A stretch of DNA of 64,000 bases from Rhynchopus euleeides (Eukaryota > Euglenozoa > Diplonemea > Diplonemida > Diplonemidae). The translations under genes and the position numbers were made by a program. Position 1 is the first letter of the stretch, and every line of letters starts with the position of its first letter. Below are positions 53,321-64,000 of the stretch, one piece after another. The stretch spans positions 1,364,001 through 1,428,000 of the forward strand of contig OY723314.1 of NCBI GenBank assembly GCA_963210315.1. Direction: 5' to 3'. The notes beneath the pieces are model-generated. The model ran no database searches. It saw only the letters and a list, made by a program, of their open reading frames with translations, and was not told the origin of the DNA.

Positions 53321-55522
53321 TTTCTGCCTAACTTCTCCGTCACCTAGCCCCTAGCAGGCTGTGTATCTTGCGATTTCCCCTCTAGCTCTTCCCCCGCCCC
53401 CACCCCCTCATGCAGCCCCACCCCGCCACAAGGGGTGGGGTGTGTGTGTGGTGTACATACAGGCGGGTAGCGAGTGGCTCGGTTTTCATGTTCTGTCCTT
53501 CAGGGGACACTGCGTGTGGAGGCGAGTTGTTTGCTACCCCCAAAATCTACAGTGCATAAAAGAGAGAAGAAAGGAATGGCGCTTGCTTTGGTATGCGCTT
53601 GGTGTGTGCTCTGCATAGCTCGCAAAAATTTCAAAAAACAGGGCTGTCAGCAGAAGCAACCGCCACGGCACGACATCTGTGGGATGTGCCTGGGAAATAC
53701 ATTCCGGGGGGGAGGGAGAGAGGGAAGGGGGGGGGGGGGGGTCCACAATCTTCCCCGGCGCCTGATTTAGAAGTGTGAATACATCGTCCTCCCCCGATGA
53801 GGATACCTGCATCTCAGCACCCGCCCAACCCTCACATCCTCTTCCCCCCCCCCCTCTCTCTCTCACTCTCGACCTCGTCTCGAACCTCTCTCTCTCGGAT
53901 GCTTCAAAAGTGTTATCACCCACCACCCCCGTGAACTCCCATTCGCACCACCCGCCGCCGCCGCCACCCCATCTCGTATGATTTAAAATGGTGCGGGGCC
54001 TTTCTTCATTCACCCCCTCTTTTCACCCACCCTCCCCCACGGTTTTGCTTGGTGAAAGGCGTCAACGAAATCAGCGACGAGAATATTTTGCCAACGTTCC
54101 CAATCCAGTCCCCTCGGGTCTGCAGGAGTGGCGGCCTGCAGAGGGTGGCATAGGGTAGGGAAGATTGAGGGCGAAGTGACGGTGCTTGTTGCAATCACTT
54201 TCTTTTGTGAAGTTCTTTTGTGCCGTGTGCGTGCGTTTGCTTGTTCCGGCCACCAGTCTGATTTAACTTAAAGAGCAGTGGATCTCGCATTTAAGAGCAA
54301 GGCCCTGAGGGTGTGTTCGATGTGCGTGCTGTCTCTTCTTTTCACCTGATTTTTCCCAATACGGCGTTCGCCCGAACGCCGCCACACCACCGCCAAACTC
54401 AAGGGCAAGATCAGGTGGGCTCTGCTGCAAAAAGAAGAAAGTAAAATGGCATGTCATGACGTGTCCGTCGCAGTGGTTGTGATATCATGAGACCGACAAC
54501 AATACAAAAATTACATGTGTACTCCGCTGCATTAAAAGGTGGACGTGCGTTGTCTCCGTGTGGTGTGTCCCCTACGGATCCCGGTATCACTGCTACAGCA
54601 ACCAACACATGTGCAAAGGAAGAGAAAAATGTGGGGGGGAAAAACACATGGCCTTTTCTCCTACAATGTGTGACAAACAGCCTGCAGCCAAAACGTGCTC
54701 TCCAACACGTGCAGCCCAACACCTTCTCCTGCGGCTACAGGGTGGGAATGGTATAGGGCAAATGCTTTTATTGTGCGGCATCGAGGCAGCAGCGCCCACA
54801 CGGCAAAAGGGGGCGGCGAAGACCGAGGGTGGCAGGACTACTGAGTCTCTGGCGCAGTGTCCGGCCCCACCCTCCCTTCCTTCCACCCCCCGCTGGTCGT
54901 GTGGTGCAGCTCTGTGTCATGTCCCATTCGTTTCAATTCTGTTCTGAGTTGGGCGAGAGGGATATTGATCTTGCCTTTGCCGCACTCTCCGCATACCTCT
55001 TTTTTCCATCTGGGGGAAGAGCCCTGGGTGGGGAATGAGGGTGGCTGCAGCGCGTGCACCCCGTGTTGGAAACAGCCGTGTTGCCCGATCCTCCTGGTTG
55101 GGCGCAGGGGGGGAAAGGGGAAAAGGAAGCAAACAAATGTGCGTGTGTTCAGTGAGTGTCCATGCATGTGCCACGCCCGCAGCGATCTAAATTTAGCTCA
55201 TTTTCAGTGCTGCTGATGGAGTTATACCGACCCTCTTCCTGCGCACTTGCAGCTGCAGCTGCTCAAGGAGGAGAGGTGTGGGATAGCGAAAAGGAGGAGC
55301 ACGGCCAAGGTGTTAAACAGTTTGGGGGTGCCGATCTGCACCCTACAATAACAATGAAACCCCGCGTGCGTGTCACCTGGAGTGGGCAAAAAAAACGCAC
55401 CAAGCGAGAACCGTTCAGAATTTCAGCCAACATAAAATCATCGTTCAAAACCCGTTCAGAGTGAGTGTTGTCAGGCAAATATGTTGCCACCCCCCCCCCC
55501 CCCCCCACCCCCCACACACACT
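53321..55522. other. Spacer without a convincing gene
   Basis: Open frames of 60-130 codons lie on both strands without family resemblance. C- and G-runs occur at 53727-53742, 53847-53856 and 55492-55506. Confidence 0.5.
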
Positions 55523-56214
55523 CACGGTGGGATCTTGTAAATTTTACATGTATAACTACAAGTATATACATGTATTATACATGTATAATACTTGCATGTC
55601 AACTATTATACATGTATAATACATGTATATGCCTGAAATATACATGTAAAATACATGTATATCAAGTAAAAATACAAGTATAATACTTGCATGTCAACTA
55701 TTATACTTGTATTTTTACTTGATATACATGTATTTTACATGTATATTTCAGGCATTTACATGTATTTTACATGTATAATACTTGTCATGCAAGTATTATA
55801 CATGTAAAATACTTGCATGACAAGTAAAATACATGTATAATACTTGCATGACAAGTAAAATACTTGCATGCAAGTAAAATACATGTATTTTACTTGCATG
55901 CAAGTATTTTACTTGTCATGCAAGTATTTTACATGTATAATACTTGCATGACAAGTATTATACATGTAAAATACATGTAAATGCCTGAAATATACATGTA
56001 AAATACATGTATATCAAGTAAAAATACATGTATAATAGTTGACATGCAAGTATTATACATGTATTTTTACTTGATATACATGTATTTTACATGTATATTT
56101 CAGGCATATACATGTATTATACATGTATAATAGTTGACATGCAAGTATTATACATGTATAATACATGTATTATACTTGTAGTTATACATGTAAAATTTAC
56201 AAGATCCCACCGTG
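55523..56214. mobile_element. 692-bp palindromic element built of TACATGTA/CTTGCATG words
   Basis: The ends are CACGGTGGGATCTTGTAAAT and its exact inverse. Everything between is made of a few 8-10-bp words (TACATGTA, TACTTGTA, CTTGCATG, CATGCAAG), so the two halves pair almost completely. The sharpest symmetry centre is at about 55883 (ACATGT), giving arms of roughly 361 and 331 bp. There is no coding sequence and no loop. Confidence 0.85.
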
Positions 56215-58164
56215 CTGCAGCCGTAGTTTTTTTGTCTCGTAGATCTGGGGCTGACGCTCCCGCCACCCCCCCCCCCCCCCGTTACCATCAAAATATTTCC
56301 AAGCCGCATCAACTTATCTCCCCCACTCCCCCCCCCCTCTCACCCAAGAACAGTTGATCATTCTTTGTGGCAACCGTACCTGCTGGCGCGCCTTCTCCCC
56401 CCCCCCCCCCCACCCCCACCCAAATCCCCAGCCCAAAATTTTCGGCACATCAGAGGGACACAGGGGGGGGGGGAGGGCGGGGTTACTCTCTCCAGTGTGC
56501 CAAGCGCCCCCCCCCCCCCCCCAATTCCTCCTCCTTTTCTAGCTCTTTTTTCTCCTCTTGCTGCTACCTACGAAGAGATTCTAACCGGGACCGGATATGT
56601 GAAGAAATGCCGGGGGCAGGGAGGGAGGGGGTGGGGGGGTGGGGCTTCAAAGCGTGCCGATTTAGCTTAATTTGAAAAGGCATCTTCTTCATCTCCTCTT
56701 CCTCCTCTCCGAAAAGACGATACCATCAGAGCTGTTTGATGCAGGGGTGGGGGGTGGGACTGGGAGGGGTGGGAGAGGGTGGGGTGTTGGTGTGGCCTCC
56801 ATCATACAAATGGTTCAATTCTGAGAGAGAAGATTTATGCATAGTATGGCTCGAGCTCGGGAGGGTGGGGGGGGTTGGGGGGGGGGGGGGTGGGTGGGTG
56901 GGAAGGAGCCATACATACGTCGTCACAAGATTTTCGTTCAAAAGAGATCTTTCACAAAAAAGAAGAGCCATTTCCGTTATATCTCCCTTTTTTTTGAGCT
57001 TTATTCCTTTGCAGTAAACAACACAGAGAGATGTCAGCACGCGTATGTTTTCACGTACATTCTCTGGGTGCAGCTACTGGGTACATCCCCTGCGTACCTG
57101 CCTCAGTGGTCATCAGAGATCGGGTGGTTCGGTGGGGCCACGTTTCGGTTGTGCAGTTTTGCACGCAGTTGTGTCTTTTTCATATTGGAGACCGCGTCAT
57201 CAAGATAAGTCGCGAGGTGCGTTCCTGCCAGAACCCAAAGAAAATCCATTGGATCACGTGCGTGTGTGACAGACAGTTGGTGGAGATCGTATCATCGGTG
57301 TGCTATGTGAGATCGACACTACTCCAAAACAGATTCACGCGTGTGTGTTGAGTGCGTGTCAGGGTGGAGGTGGTGGGGTTGAGCGTGCGTCTCAGGCTCC
57401 CTGGGAGACCTGTTCTGTAGCCGCCTTCTGCATTCATCTGAGCCCGGAAAAAATCGCACGCAAAATCCCCCGCTCGGTCTGTGGGGTTGTGAAGGTGCGC
57501 AGCTGCACAGCTTTTGCTGACAGCAAAATCATTTGCTGGGTTTCTGCATCCCACATCGCTGTGCCTCGGTATTGGCTTCCGCGCGGAACCTAACCTCCTG
57601 TGTGGCGGCCAAAATGGCATTGCATATGTGGCGGTTGGTTATTCTTGCCTTGTTATTTTGGTCTTTTGAGCCTCCCAACGACGAAGCCTTCTCAGGTGGA
57701 AGATACAAACATTGGGAAGGGAAGTGATGGGAGGGTGAGCCTTCCTTCACACACAGCGCGCGCACAGCAAGACACACACAGCAATGCTGTGACCCCTGCT
57801 GACTTCACACGAAACACATTTCCCCGCAGGGGGGGGTCACACAAAGCGAGAACAGTGTGTTCTGTGCTATCAGACAAAATATGAGGGAAAAAAAGAGGAA
57901 AAGGCTGCAAGCAGTCGTTGCCTAAGCCAAATATCCGATGAAGAAAATGTGAGATTCTGAATTTCAAGAAGATCTGGAGAGACGCTCAGAGAGAGAGAGA
58001 GAGAGAGAGAGAGAACAGAGATGCATCAGTGACATCATTGACTTCTTTTGCTGTGCAGGGGGTGTGGGGGGGTCGGGGGGGTGGGGCGGAGTGTGTGTGA
58101 CAGTAGAGGCAGCACTAGAGCTCGCCGGTGCGTCCTACACTGAACTAAAAAGATTAACGTGTGT
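56215..58164. other. Spacer; one weak open frame
   Basis: C-runs occur at 56266, 56397-56412 and 56506-56522, G-runs at 56876-56890, and (GA)n at 57989-58014. A plus-strand frame at 57031-57351 (106 codons, ending TGA) has fairly even composition and strings such as IGDRVIKISREV, but no family match. I do not call it a gene. Confidence 0.4.
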
Positions 58165-60642
58165 GTGTGTGTTGATCACTTTTTTAGGTGGGTTAACCCT
58201 GCACGGGTCCTAGCCCACCCCCATCCCACCCTACGTAACCGCCGAGGCCCCACTCGGGTCAGAGTGGGGCCTCGGCGAGAGTGTGGGGCCAGTTCAGTGC
58301 CACTCGGAGGAGGGCGTGCCGCAAAGCTCGCGTGATGCGTGTTGCAGCAGTAGGTTAGAGACTTAGATTCAACTACACAGTCCCCGCAGCGCCCCATCCT
58401 ATGGGCCTTCTTGCAGAACTCCATAGTGACGCAGAGCCCGTCGCCGTCGTTGTGGTGCTGCAGTTCATGGCAGCAGGTCTCGGCTGGCACTCGCCCCTGC
58501 ACGCAGGCCGCGCACCGAGGTTTGCTGTGCCGGTCGCAAGTCAGAGTCCGAGAGTTCCGCTTCGCGCCTGGGGGGGCCGTTCGGGGGGCGGCGCCCCTCC
58601 TCTCCCGTGGTCTTCTCGCCACGGCCTCGGCTTCCCGGCACTGCGCGTCCCACCGCCCTGCGTCGCGGTCCCACCCCGCGGGGTAGTGCCGCTGGGGCTC
58701 AAAAGCTGCCGCCCACGCCTGTCCGGGGGCGTGGAACGGCGTATCAGGGGCGTCTTCCCAGCTGTTGGTGTGCCTCTGCAGCGCTCGCATCACCTCCTCG
58801 GTGGCGGGGTCGAGCTGCGCACGCCGCGACAGCCCTTTCACCACCGTCCCCCCAAGCGCGGTAAGAACGGTCGTGTTGTCCGCATGGCCCAAGTGCCACG
58901 GCTTGCCGCACCCCCGCTTGATCAGGGCTCCGAGCCTCTCGAGGGATGCCGCCTTCCCGAGTGCGCTACGTTGGAAGGCGTCCAGCTGACTCACAAGCTG
59001 TTCGCGCGTCACTCCTCTCAGCTGCTCGGTCTCGTCCATGGCCCTGTTACTGAGGGCGTCAGCATCCGTGTTGTGCTCTCTCCGCACATGCACAAAGGAC
59101 AGGCTGCAGCGCGGCTTCAGCTCCTCTATCAACCTGGTTGCGCTGAGATAGAGCGGGCGCAGGTCCTGATGGCTGCAGACAGAGTCGCCACGCAGGTGGC
59201 CCAGCACCACCTGTGAATCCCCGCAGACAGTCACCGCGCCTACATGCGTCAGGTCTCCACGCAGCAGCCCCAGCCCGGCCCTGACGCCCTCGTACTCCGC
59301 CACGTTGTTGGAGCGGACCCCCGGGAGGGGGCGGACCGCCTCCGCCACCTTACGGCCATCCTCGTATAGGACCGCCCCCGCGCCCGCTACTGCGAAGGGG
59401 GTGCCGTTGTCCCTCGCCCCCCCGTCGAAGTAGAGGGCCAGTCCCCCCCGGGCCTGGCGTGTCGGGAGCACCTCCCGGGCGTCCCTTCCCCCGTCCCCCT
59501 TCTTCACCTTCGGGGGCCGGATGCGGCGCGTCTCCGCTGGGGGGAGGGATAGGCCCGTTGTTAGCTCGAAGTCTACCGCCAGCTCGATCAGGCTCACCGT
59601 GTGCTCGCCCCCGTGGGGGGCCCACCGCAGGCTCCGCAGCCAGTGGCAGAGCGCCACCCAGAGCGCGGGCGGGTTTTTGCCCCAGGTGGCCTTGACCCTG
59701 GACGGCGCCAACGACGGGATGCGGGCCCGCTCAGGGATGGGCGTACGCCACCCCCAGGGGTATTCAACCGTCCGGTGGTGGCGCGCATTCCGGTCGAGTA
59801 GCCCATCATGACCCTGGCGCGCCGACAGCACTGCAATAAAGTAGCGGTGCAGCTGCGACACGATGGCGACCCTCGCGCCCCGAGCGAGCGGCAGCACCTG
59901 CGCCTCGCCCGGTAGGTCATGTCGGTACACCGGAGCTACGCCGCAGATCGAGAGACAGGCAGGCCACGCCGTGCGGTCGGTTGATGCGATAGGGTGTCGC
60001 TGCCGGACGTGGTCCCAGGCCGTGCACTCCCACCACAGGTGTTGCATCGTCTCCCGCTCCCCGGACTGGCAGTACGGGCAGGCTTTTCCGATTCCCGTCC
60101 GGCCCACCACAGGCACCGCCCCGGCGATTGCCGACCTGAGGAGGCCCCGCTGGTATGCCGTCACCGCAGAGTCGCCCTCCAGGATACAGCGGGTCACCCC
60201 CCCATCGGCGCCGTGCTGGAGCCCATCGTAGTCAGCACGCCTCGCGCACACCCCCTGTAGGACCTTCGTCCGGAGGGCCTGTCGCAGGTCGTGCGCGAAG
60301 GTCCGCCACCCTGCGTCGGTGGCCGTAGCGGGGTCAAATACCTGGCGTCGACTCGCCTCGTCCTCATAAGCGACCTGCGTGGCCGCAATCCACCGCCACC
60401 CGATCTACGAGAGGGCCTTCTGAAAGAGCGCAAAGGGGCCCTCGCCCCTCCACGCGGCCCGCCCACCCCACGCGGCTGCAGCCAGGTCTCGCGCGTGGCT
60501 CCACTTCTTGACCTGTACTGCCCAAGTGTGGATCTGCCGATAGCGGGGGACGACCGCCGGGTCCAGCCGGTGCGCCGGGTGTAGAATGCACAGCACCACC
60601 TCCGCCGCTCTGCGGGGAGGGCCCGTCCAAAGGGCGGCGGCG
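58165..60642 (-). mobile_element. Non-LTR retrotransposon, copy 2, 5'-truncated
   Basis: It carries the 3' part of the same family as the copy at 1-6471: end of the RT thumb/connection, zinc knuckle, RNase H and C-terminal cysteine/histidine region. The 5' truncation at about 60642 and the 3' end at about 58172 both abut TG/AC microsatellite, which suggests insertion into an (AC)n tract. The stop codon lies within a few bases of the 3' AC tract, so almost no 3' untranslated sequence is left. Confidence 0.85.
58176..60640 (-). pseudogene. ORF2 C-terminal part: zinc knuckle, RNase H, duplicated C/H-rich tail
   Basis: One frame is open from 60640 to the TGA at 58178-58176, apart from one TAG at 60407-60405. 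In order: the homologous connection to copy 1 (GPPRRAAEVVL, VPRYRQIHTW); a zinc knuckle of the RT-associated type (CPYCQSGERETMQHLWWEC, about 60085-60020); and RNase H with all four acidic residues: ALYFDGGARD, AEYEGV, CGDSQVVLG and HNTDADALSN (about 59435-59040). The tail has two copies of a Cys/His module (LTCDRHSKPRCAACV...CC and EFCKKAHRMGRCGDCV...CC). RNase H would remove the RNA strand during reverse transcription. It is called a pseudogene because of 5' truncation; whether the TAG is disabling is open. Confidence 0.85.
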
Positions 60643-60829
60643 TGTGTGTGTGTGTCTGTGTGGTGTGCCCTTTTCTACTCCGTATCAAAAAAAATTGGTC
60701 TGTGTGGACCCCAACCTCTTCTCGTTGGGCACTCCCGCGACCTTTTTTTTTATTCGCCACCACCTTATTTTTTGTTATCTTTTTTCTGCACGCGTCGGGT
60801 GCTTGGACTCGGAACGGGGAAGAAATAAC

Positions 60830-60861
<32 letters not shown>

Positions 60862-63105
60862 ACCCCGCGACGCCCTCCCGTCCCCTCTCTCCCCTCACCC
60901 CCCCCCACCCCCCACCCCCCCCCTCCTTTTCCACTATCCATGGCAATGCAGAGGTTTCTCCCTCCCCCCCTTCCCTCCTCTACCATCCCATGTGAAAGGA
61001 CTAACATTGCAAGAAGGTGCTGGGGGGGACTTGCTTTTCCCCATTCACTTTTCGACAATCAAAAAAAAACCCCCCCGCCCAGTCGCATACTCACACAGAC
61101 CCTCACCCCCGTGTTGTGCTGTGCTGTGCACGTCCCGATCTCTCCTCCCTCTGTGCGGTCAGGACTGAGGCACTCTTCATACATACATTCTCTCCTGCCT
61201 TTTGTGATGCACTTTCTTCTTCGCTGCTCTCGACACCCACCCACCCACCCTCCCCTCTCTCCCCCGTATGCCCGAAGAAAAGACGATTCTTGTCCCCCTT
61301 CAAAGGGCCCTTCGCATTTTCCGACGTCGCGGGAGTTGAGAGAACTCTGCTCCCCCCTCCCCACCCCCCCTCCTTTTCCTAGCCAAAAAAAAAGTATGTT
61401 CTTCCCCTGTTGTTTCTGTCATTCACTCCCCTCCCCACTCCCCCTCCCCCTCCCCCTCCCCCAAACCCCCCCCCCCCCCTCTGCCGTGAAGAGTGCGACC
61501 CTCCTGTCTGACCTCGTGCACATCCTGACGGGGTTCCAGCATCGCCCGAAGCCCATTTTGATACCCTGCATCACATGACCCTCACTACCACCATCCCATT
61601 CCCTCCTGCTTCTCCCGCCCCGTGAACCCCCCAGGTTGCCCCATGGCAGCTAGCAGGGCAGTTTGGTGCACAGCATCCTGTATCCCCCCCCCCCTCCCCT
61701 GCGACCCAACATATTTAGGCTTGACCCCACGCCTTTGTCACTGCATAATGCATCTGGGTCTGCACAGGCCCACCCCGGACCCAACCCACTGCACACCTCC
61801 ACCCCATGACCCGTCATCAAGAGTAATATTGGAGGACAGAGAGAGAGGGGGGGGGGGGGGGTATGGTCAACTTAAAATGGTCTCTCGACCCGCACCCTTT
61901 TTACTGCGTTGAACTGTTCTCTCTGCTGTGTTTTCCCGGGTTTTGGCGCACAAACAACGCCCTTCAGGCTTATCTTTTTTTTTCTCTGATAGTTGCTTTC
62001 TTTACGACACCCCCATTGCCATTGCCGGGTTGAGGCGGGCCAGGTTGGGCCATTTCTAAGACTTCATATTGACTTGAAAAAACACTTCCTGATCAATTTC
62101 TTCCGAAGAAAAAGGTGCTTGAGGCAATGACACCGTGTGTCCAGGCGAACGCATCCCATTCTCACAGGGAGGAGCCTCTGGAGGAAAACAGACACACAGC
62201 CTGCACAACGAGTGAAGGCAGATCGTCATTGTGCTTCCTTCTTCCTTCTTCCTCTATTTCAATGCCCCGCACACTCCACCCCCCCCCCCCTCCCGGCAAA
62301 AGCGTCTTTCCTTTCGTTGCATGCACCCCTCCCGGGGTGTGTATGCACACACCGGAAGGGTGGCAATAGGGATGGGGGATGAACGGGCAGAGATACGGAT
62401 GCGATCGGAGGGGGGCGGGAGGGGCGAGGAGAGGATTAGGAGAGACACCCGTTCACACCCCCCCCCCCCACTTTTCAGGCTCGTTGTTGTTGTTGTTGTT
62501 GCCGTTGCTTTGTTGTGGTGTTTTTGTGTCTTTTGTGTTCATTTTTTTTACCTTTTTGTTGATTGCCCCCCCCACCCCACCCCACCCCACCCCACCCCAC
62601 AAACCCCCCCCACCCCCACCCCACACCAAACCCGACACCCCTCCCTCTCTCCCCCTGCGAAGGCTTGCAGCGTGTGAAGGAGGTGCAGAGACCTTAGGCG
62701 ATTATACCGGGACCCAGCCCCCCTCCCCACCCCGCAACCCCACGCCGCACGTCTCTAATGAGAATGGCATGCCACATGTGTACACTGTCAAGAGTTGTCG
62801 CCATTCCACTGCAATTCAGCATGCCTTTCGCTGTGTTGGTGTGTGTGTGTGTTTTGTCATGGACCGCTCCACAGAGCAAACACAGACACACAAGCCATAC
62901 CTGCGGAGCCACACTGCCTCATGACCTGTGCTGGTTCACATCATGTGGCGACGGTTGCACGCTCCTGAGACCGTCATCTGTCGGCATGTTCTCCACACAC
63001 ATACCCTCCGTCGCCCACAAATCACCTTCACCCATGTCAGAAGAGTGCATCTGTGCGTGAGCAGCGTGGAGTTGTCGGGGGGGGGGGAGGGGAAGAGGAG
63101 GAAAC
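60643..63105. other. Spacer upstream of the WD40 gene
   Basis: There are (AC)n at 60841-60863, repeated CCCTCCCC near 61425-61460, GTTGTT repeats at 62482-62503, CACCCCA repeats at 62569-62625, and many C-runs. A short frame ending at 61576-61578 (LLSDLVHILTGFQHRPKPIL) looks protein-like and could be a stray exon, but no donor or partner exon was found. Confidence 0.45.
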
Positions 63106-64000
63106 ATGGATGTAACTGTGCGGCATGTCGACAGCGGGTGCAGCTGTGTTGTCGGTGTTCCGGAAGGGGGGACCGTGCTCAGCCTGAAGACGGATGCGCT
63201 CAACGAGATGTTCGCGGGCTTCATCAACGCAGACCGCGAGGCTGCAGGGCTGGCGACACGCATCGAAGGGTGTGAGGAGGATCTGGACGATTCAGAGCGC
63301 GTTGCTAACACGGGTCTGGAGGACGGGGATGGTGTCCAGCTGGTGCGGATATGGCCCCACGTCAGGGCACCGGCTGTCTACAACACCGGGCATGAAGATG
63401 TTTCTATATCGTTCACCGCACTGTCGAGGTGTGGCACGCTGTGTTCGGCCAGCCAATCTGCAGGACACACCACTGTGTTCGACACCAGGACTGCCGATGT
63501 GGTGGCGGACCTCGCACAAGGGGAGGAAACCATCTGGTCCGCTGCGTTCTCAGTCTGTGGGACGTGGCTGGCAACGTGCTCAGCTGACCGCACCACCTGT
63601 GTGTGGCTGACAGCAACGTGGGAACAGGCGTGGTGTCTGCAGCACGAGAGATCAGTGTGGAGCGCAGCGTGGACACACTGTGGACGTCTCGTGTCGGGTA
63701 GTCTCGGCGGGAAGGTGCGTGTATGGGATCTGGGGGGCACACCAAGTGCCACAGTGCTGGAGGGGCACAGTGAGACTGTTTATGGGATTGCAGTGTCAAC
63801 GACGGCGATCTTCACCGGGTCAGACGACAAGACCATCCGTGTGTATGACATCAGCACCCTTACCCACACCGACACCCTGGATGAGCACACCGAGGGTGTG
63901 TACCATATCGCCCTGACCAACGACGAGCAGCACCTGGTGTCGTGCTCTGATGACATGTCTCTGAAAGTGTGGTGCACAGCCAGCCTCACCTGCCTCCGTA
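63106..64000 (+). CDS. Ubiquitin-like plus WD40-repeat protein, 3' part beyond the window
   Basis: The frame is open from the ATG at 63106 to the right edge (298 codons, no intron seen). Residues 1-85 resemble a ubiquitin-like fold: VTVRHVDSG..., VPEGGTVLSLK and, near the end, SERVANTGLEDGDGVQLVRI, a pattern typical of the last strands of such domains. WD40 repeats follow from about residue 95 at roughly 42-residue spacing: FDTRTADVVADL, TCVWLTATWEQAW, GKVRVWDLGGTPSATVLEGH, DKTIRVYDISTLTHT, MSLKVWCTASLTCL, with SADR, SGSLGGK and TGSDDK turns. WD40 propellers are protein-binding platforms. The partner is unknown; a ubiquitin-like domain may link it to ubiquitin signalling, but that is inference. 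Confidence 0.85.
   Translation, partial: MDVTVRHVDSGCSCVVGVPEGGTVLSLKTDALNEMFAGFINADREAAGLATRIEGCEEDLDDSERVANTGLEDGDGVQLVRIWPHVRAPAVYNTGHEDVSISFTALSRCGTLCSASQSAGHTTVFDTRTADVVADLAQGEETIWSAAFSVCGTWLATCSADRTTCVWLTATWEQAWCLQHERSVWSAAWTHCGRLVSGSLGGKVRVWDLGGTPSATVLEGHSETVYGIAVSTTAIFTGSDDKTIRVYDISTLTHTDTLDEHTEGVYHIALTNDEQHLVSCSDDMSLKVWCTASLTCLR

Noticed and set aside
1..64000. tRNA, rRNA or snRNA genes
   Set aside because: No cloverleaf, rRNA core or snRNA motif was recognised by eye; a covariance-model scan would be needed to exclude short ones.

Overview
The window is nuclear DNA of a unicellular eukaryote that I cannot place further. Protein-coding genes have GC-rich third positions and spliceosomal introns. 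The spacers are crowded with C- or G-runs, microsatellites, hairpins and inverted-repeat (foldback) elements. All five introns I can place start with GTATG and end in AG, and all seven supported stop codons are TGA.

Layout. 1-6.5 kb (minus strand): the 5' and central part of a non-LTR retrotransposon. It has a coiled-coil ORF1, then an ORF2 with an OTU-type cysteine protease, an AP-type endonuclease and a reverse transcriptase. The two ORFs share one frame and only a single TAG separates them. 7.6-15.0 kb: a three-exon gene for a ~2,340-residue ankyrin-repeat protein. 16.6-17.2 kb: a myeloid-leukaemia-factor (MLF) family protein. 17.5-20.0 kb: a 2.45-kb palindromic element carrying a hAT transposase C-terminal fragment in both arms, with a 329-bp MITE inserted in one arm. 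21.1-22.5 kb: an unrecognised two-exon gene. 23.4-24.1 kb: an elongin-B-like gene (three exons). 25.1-26.0 kb: a dual-specificity phosphatase. 26.1-29.8 kb: nested MITE and foldback elements. 30.7-33.3 kb (minus): an apparently intact hAT transposase. 33.4-38.2 kb: TTCG hairpins and three more foldback elements, one with a decayed transposase. 39.7-44.6 kb: identical 251-bp repeats around two minisatellite arrays. 44.6-55.5 kb: no convincing gene, but several dispersed hairpin repeats and tandem duplications. 55.5-56.2 kb: a 692-bp palindrome made almost wholly of TACATGTA-like words. 58.2-60.6 kb (minus): a 5'-truncated second retrotransposon copy carrying the zinc-knuckle, RNase H and C-terminal zinc region that the first copy would have beyond the left edge. 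63.1 kb to the end: the start of a WD40 protein with a ubiquitin-like N-terminus.

The host genes (MLF, elongin B, phosphatase, ankyrin, WD40) are unrelated housekeeping or signalling genes, not an operon. The mobile fraction is the unusual part: an OTU-bearing retrotransposon read across a TAG, and a set of foldback elements each built from its own short self-complementary word.
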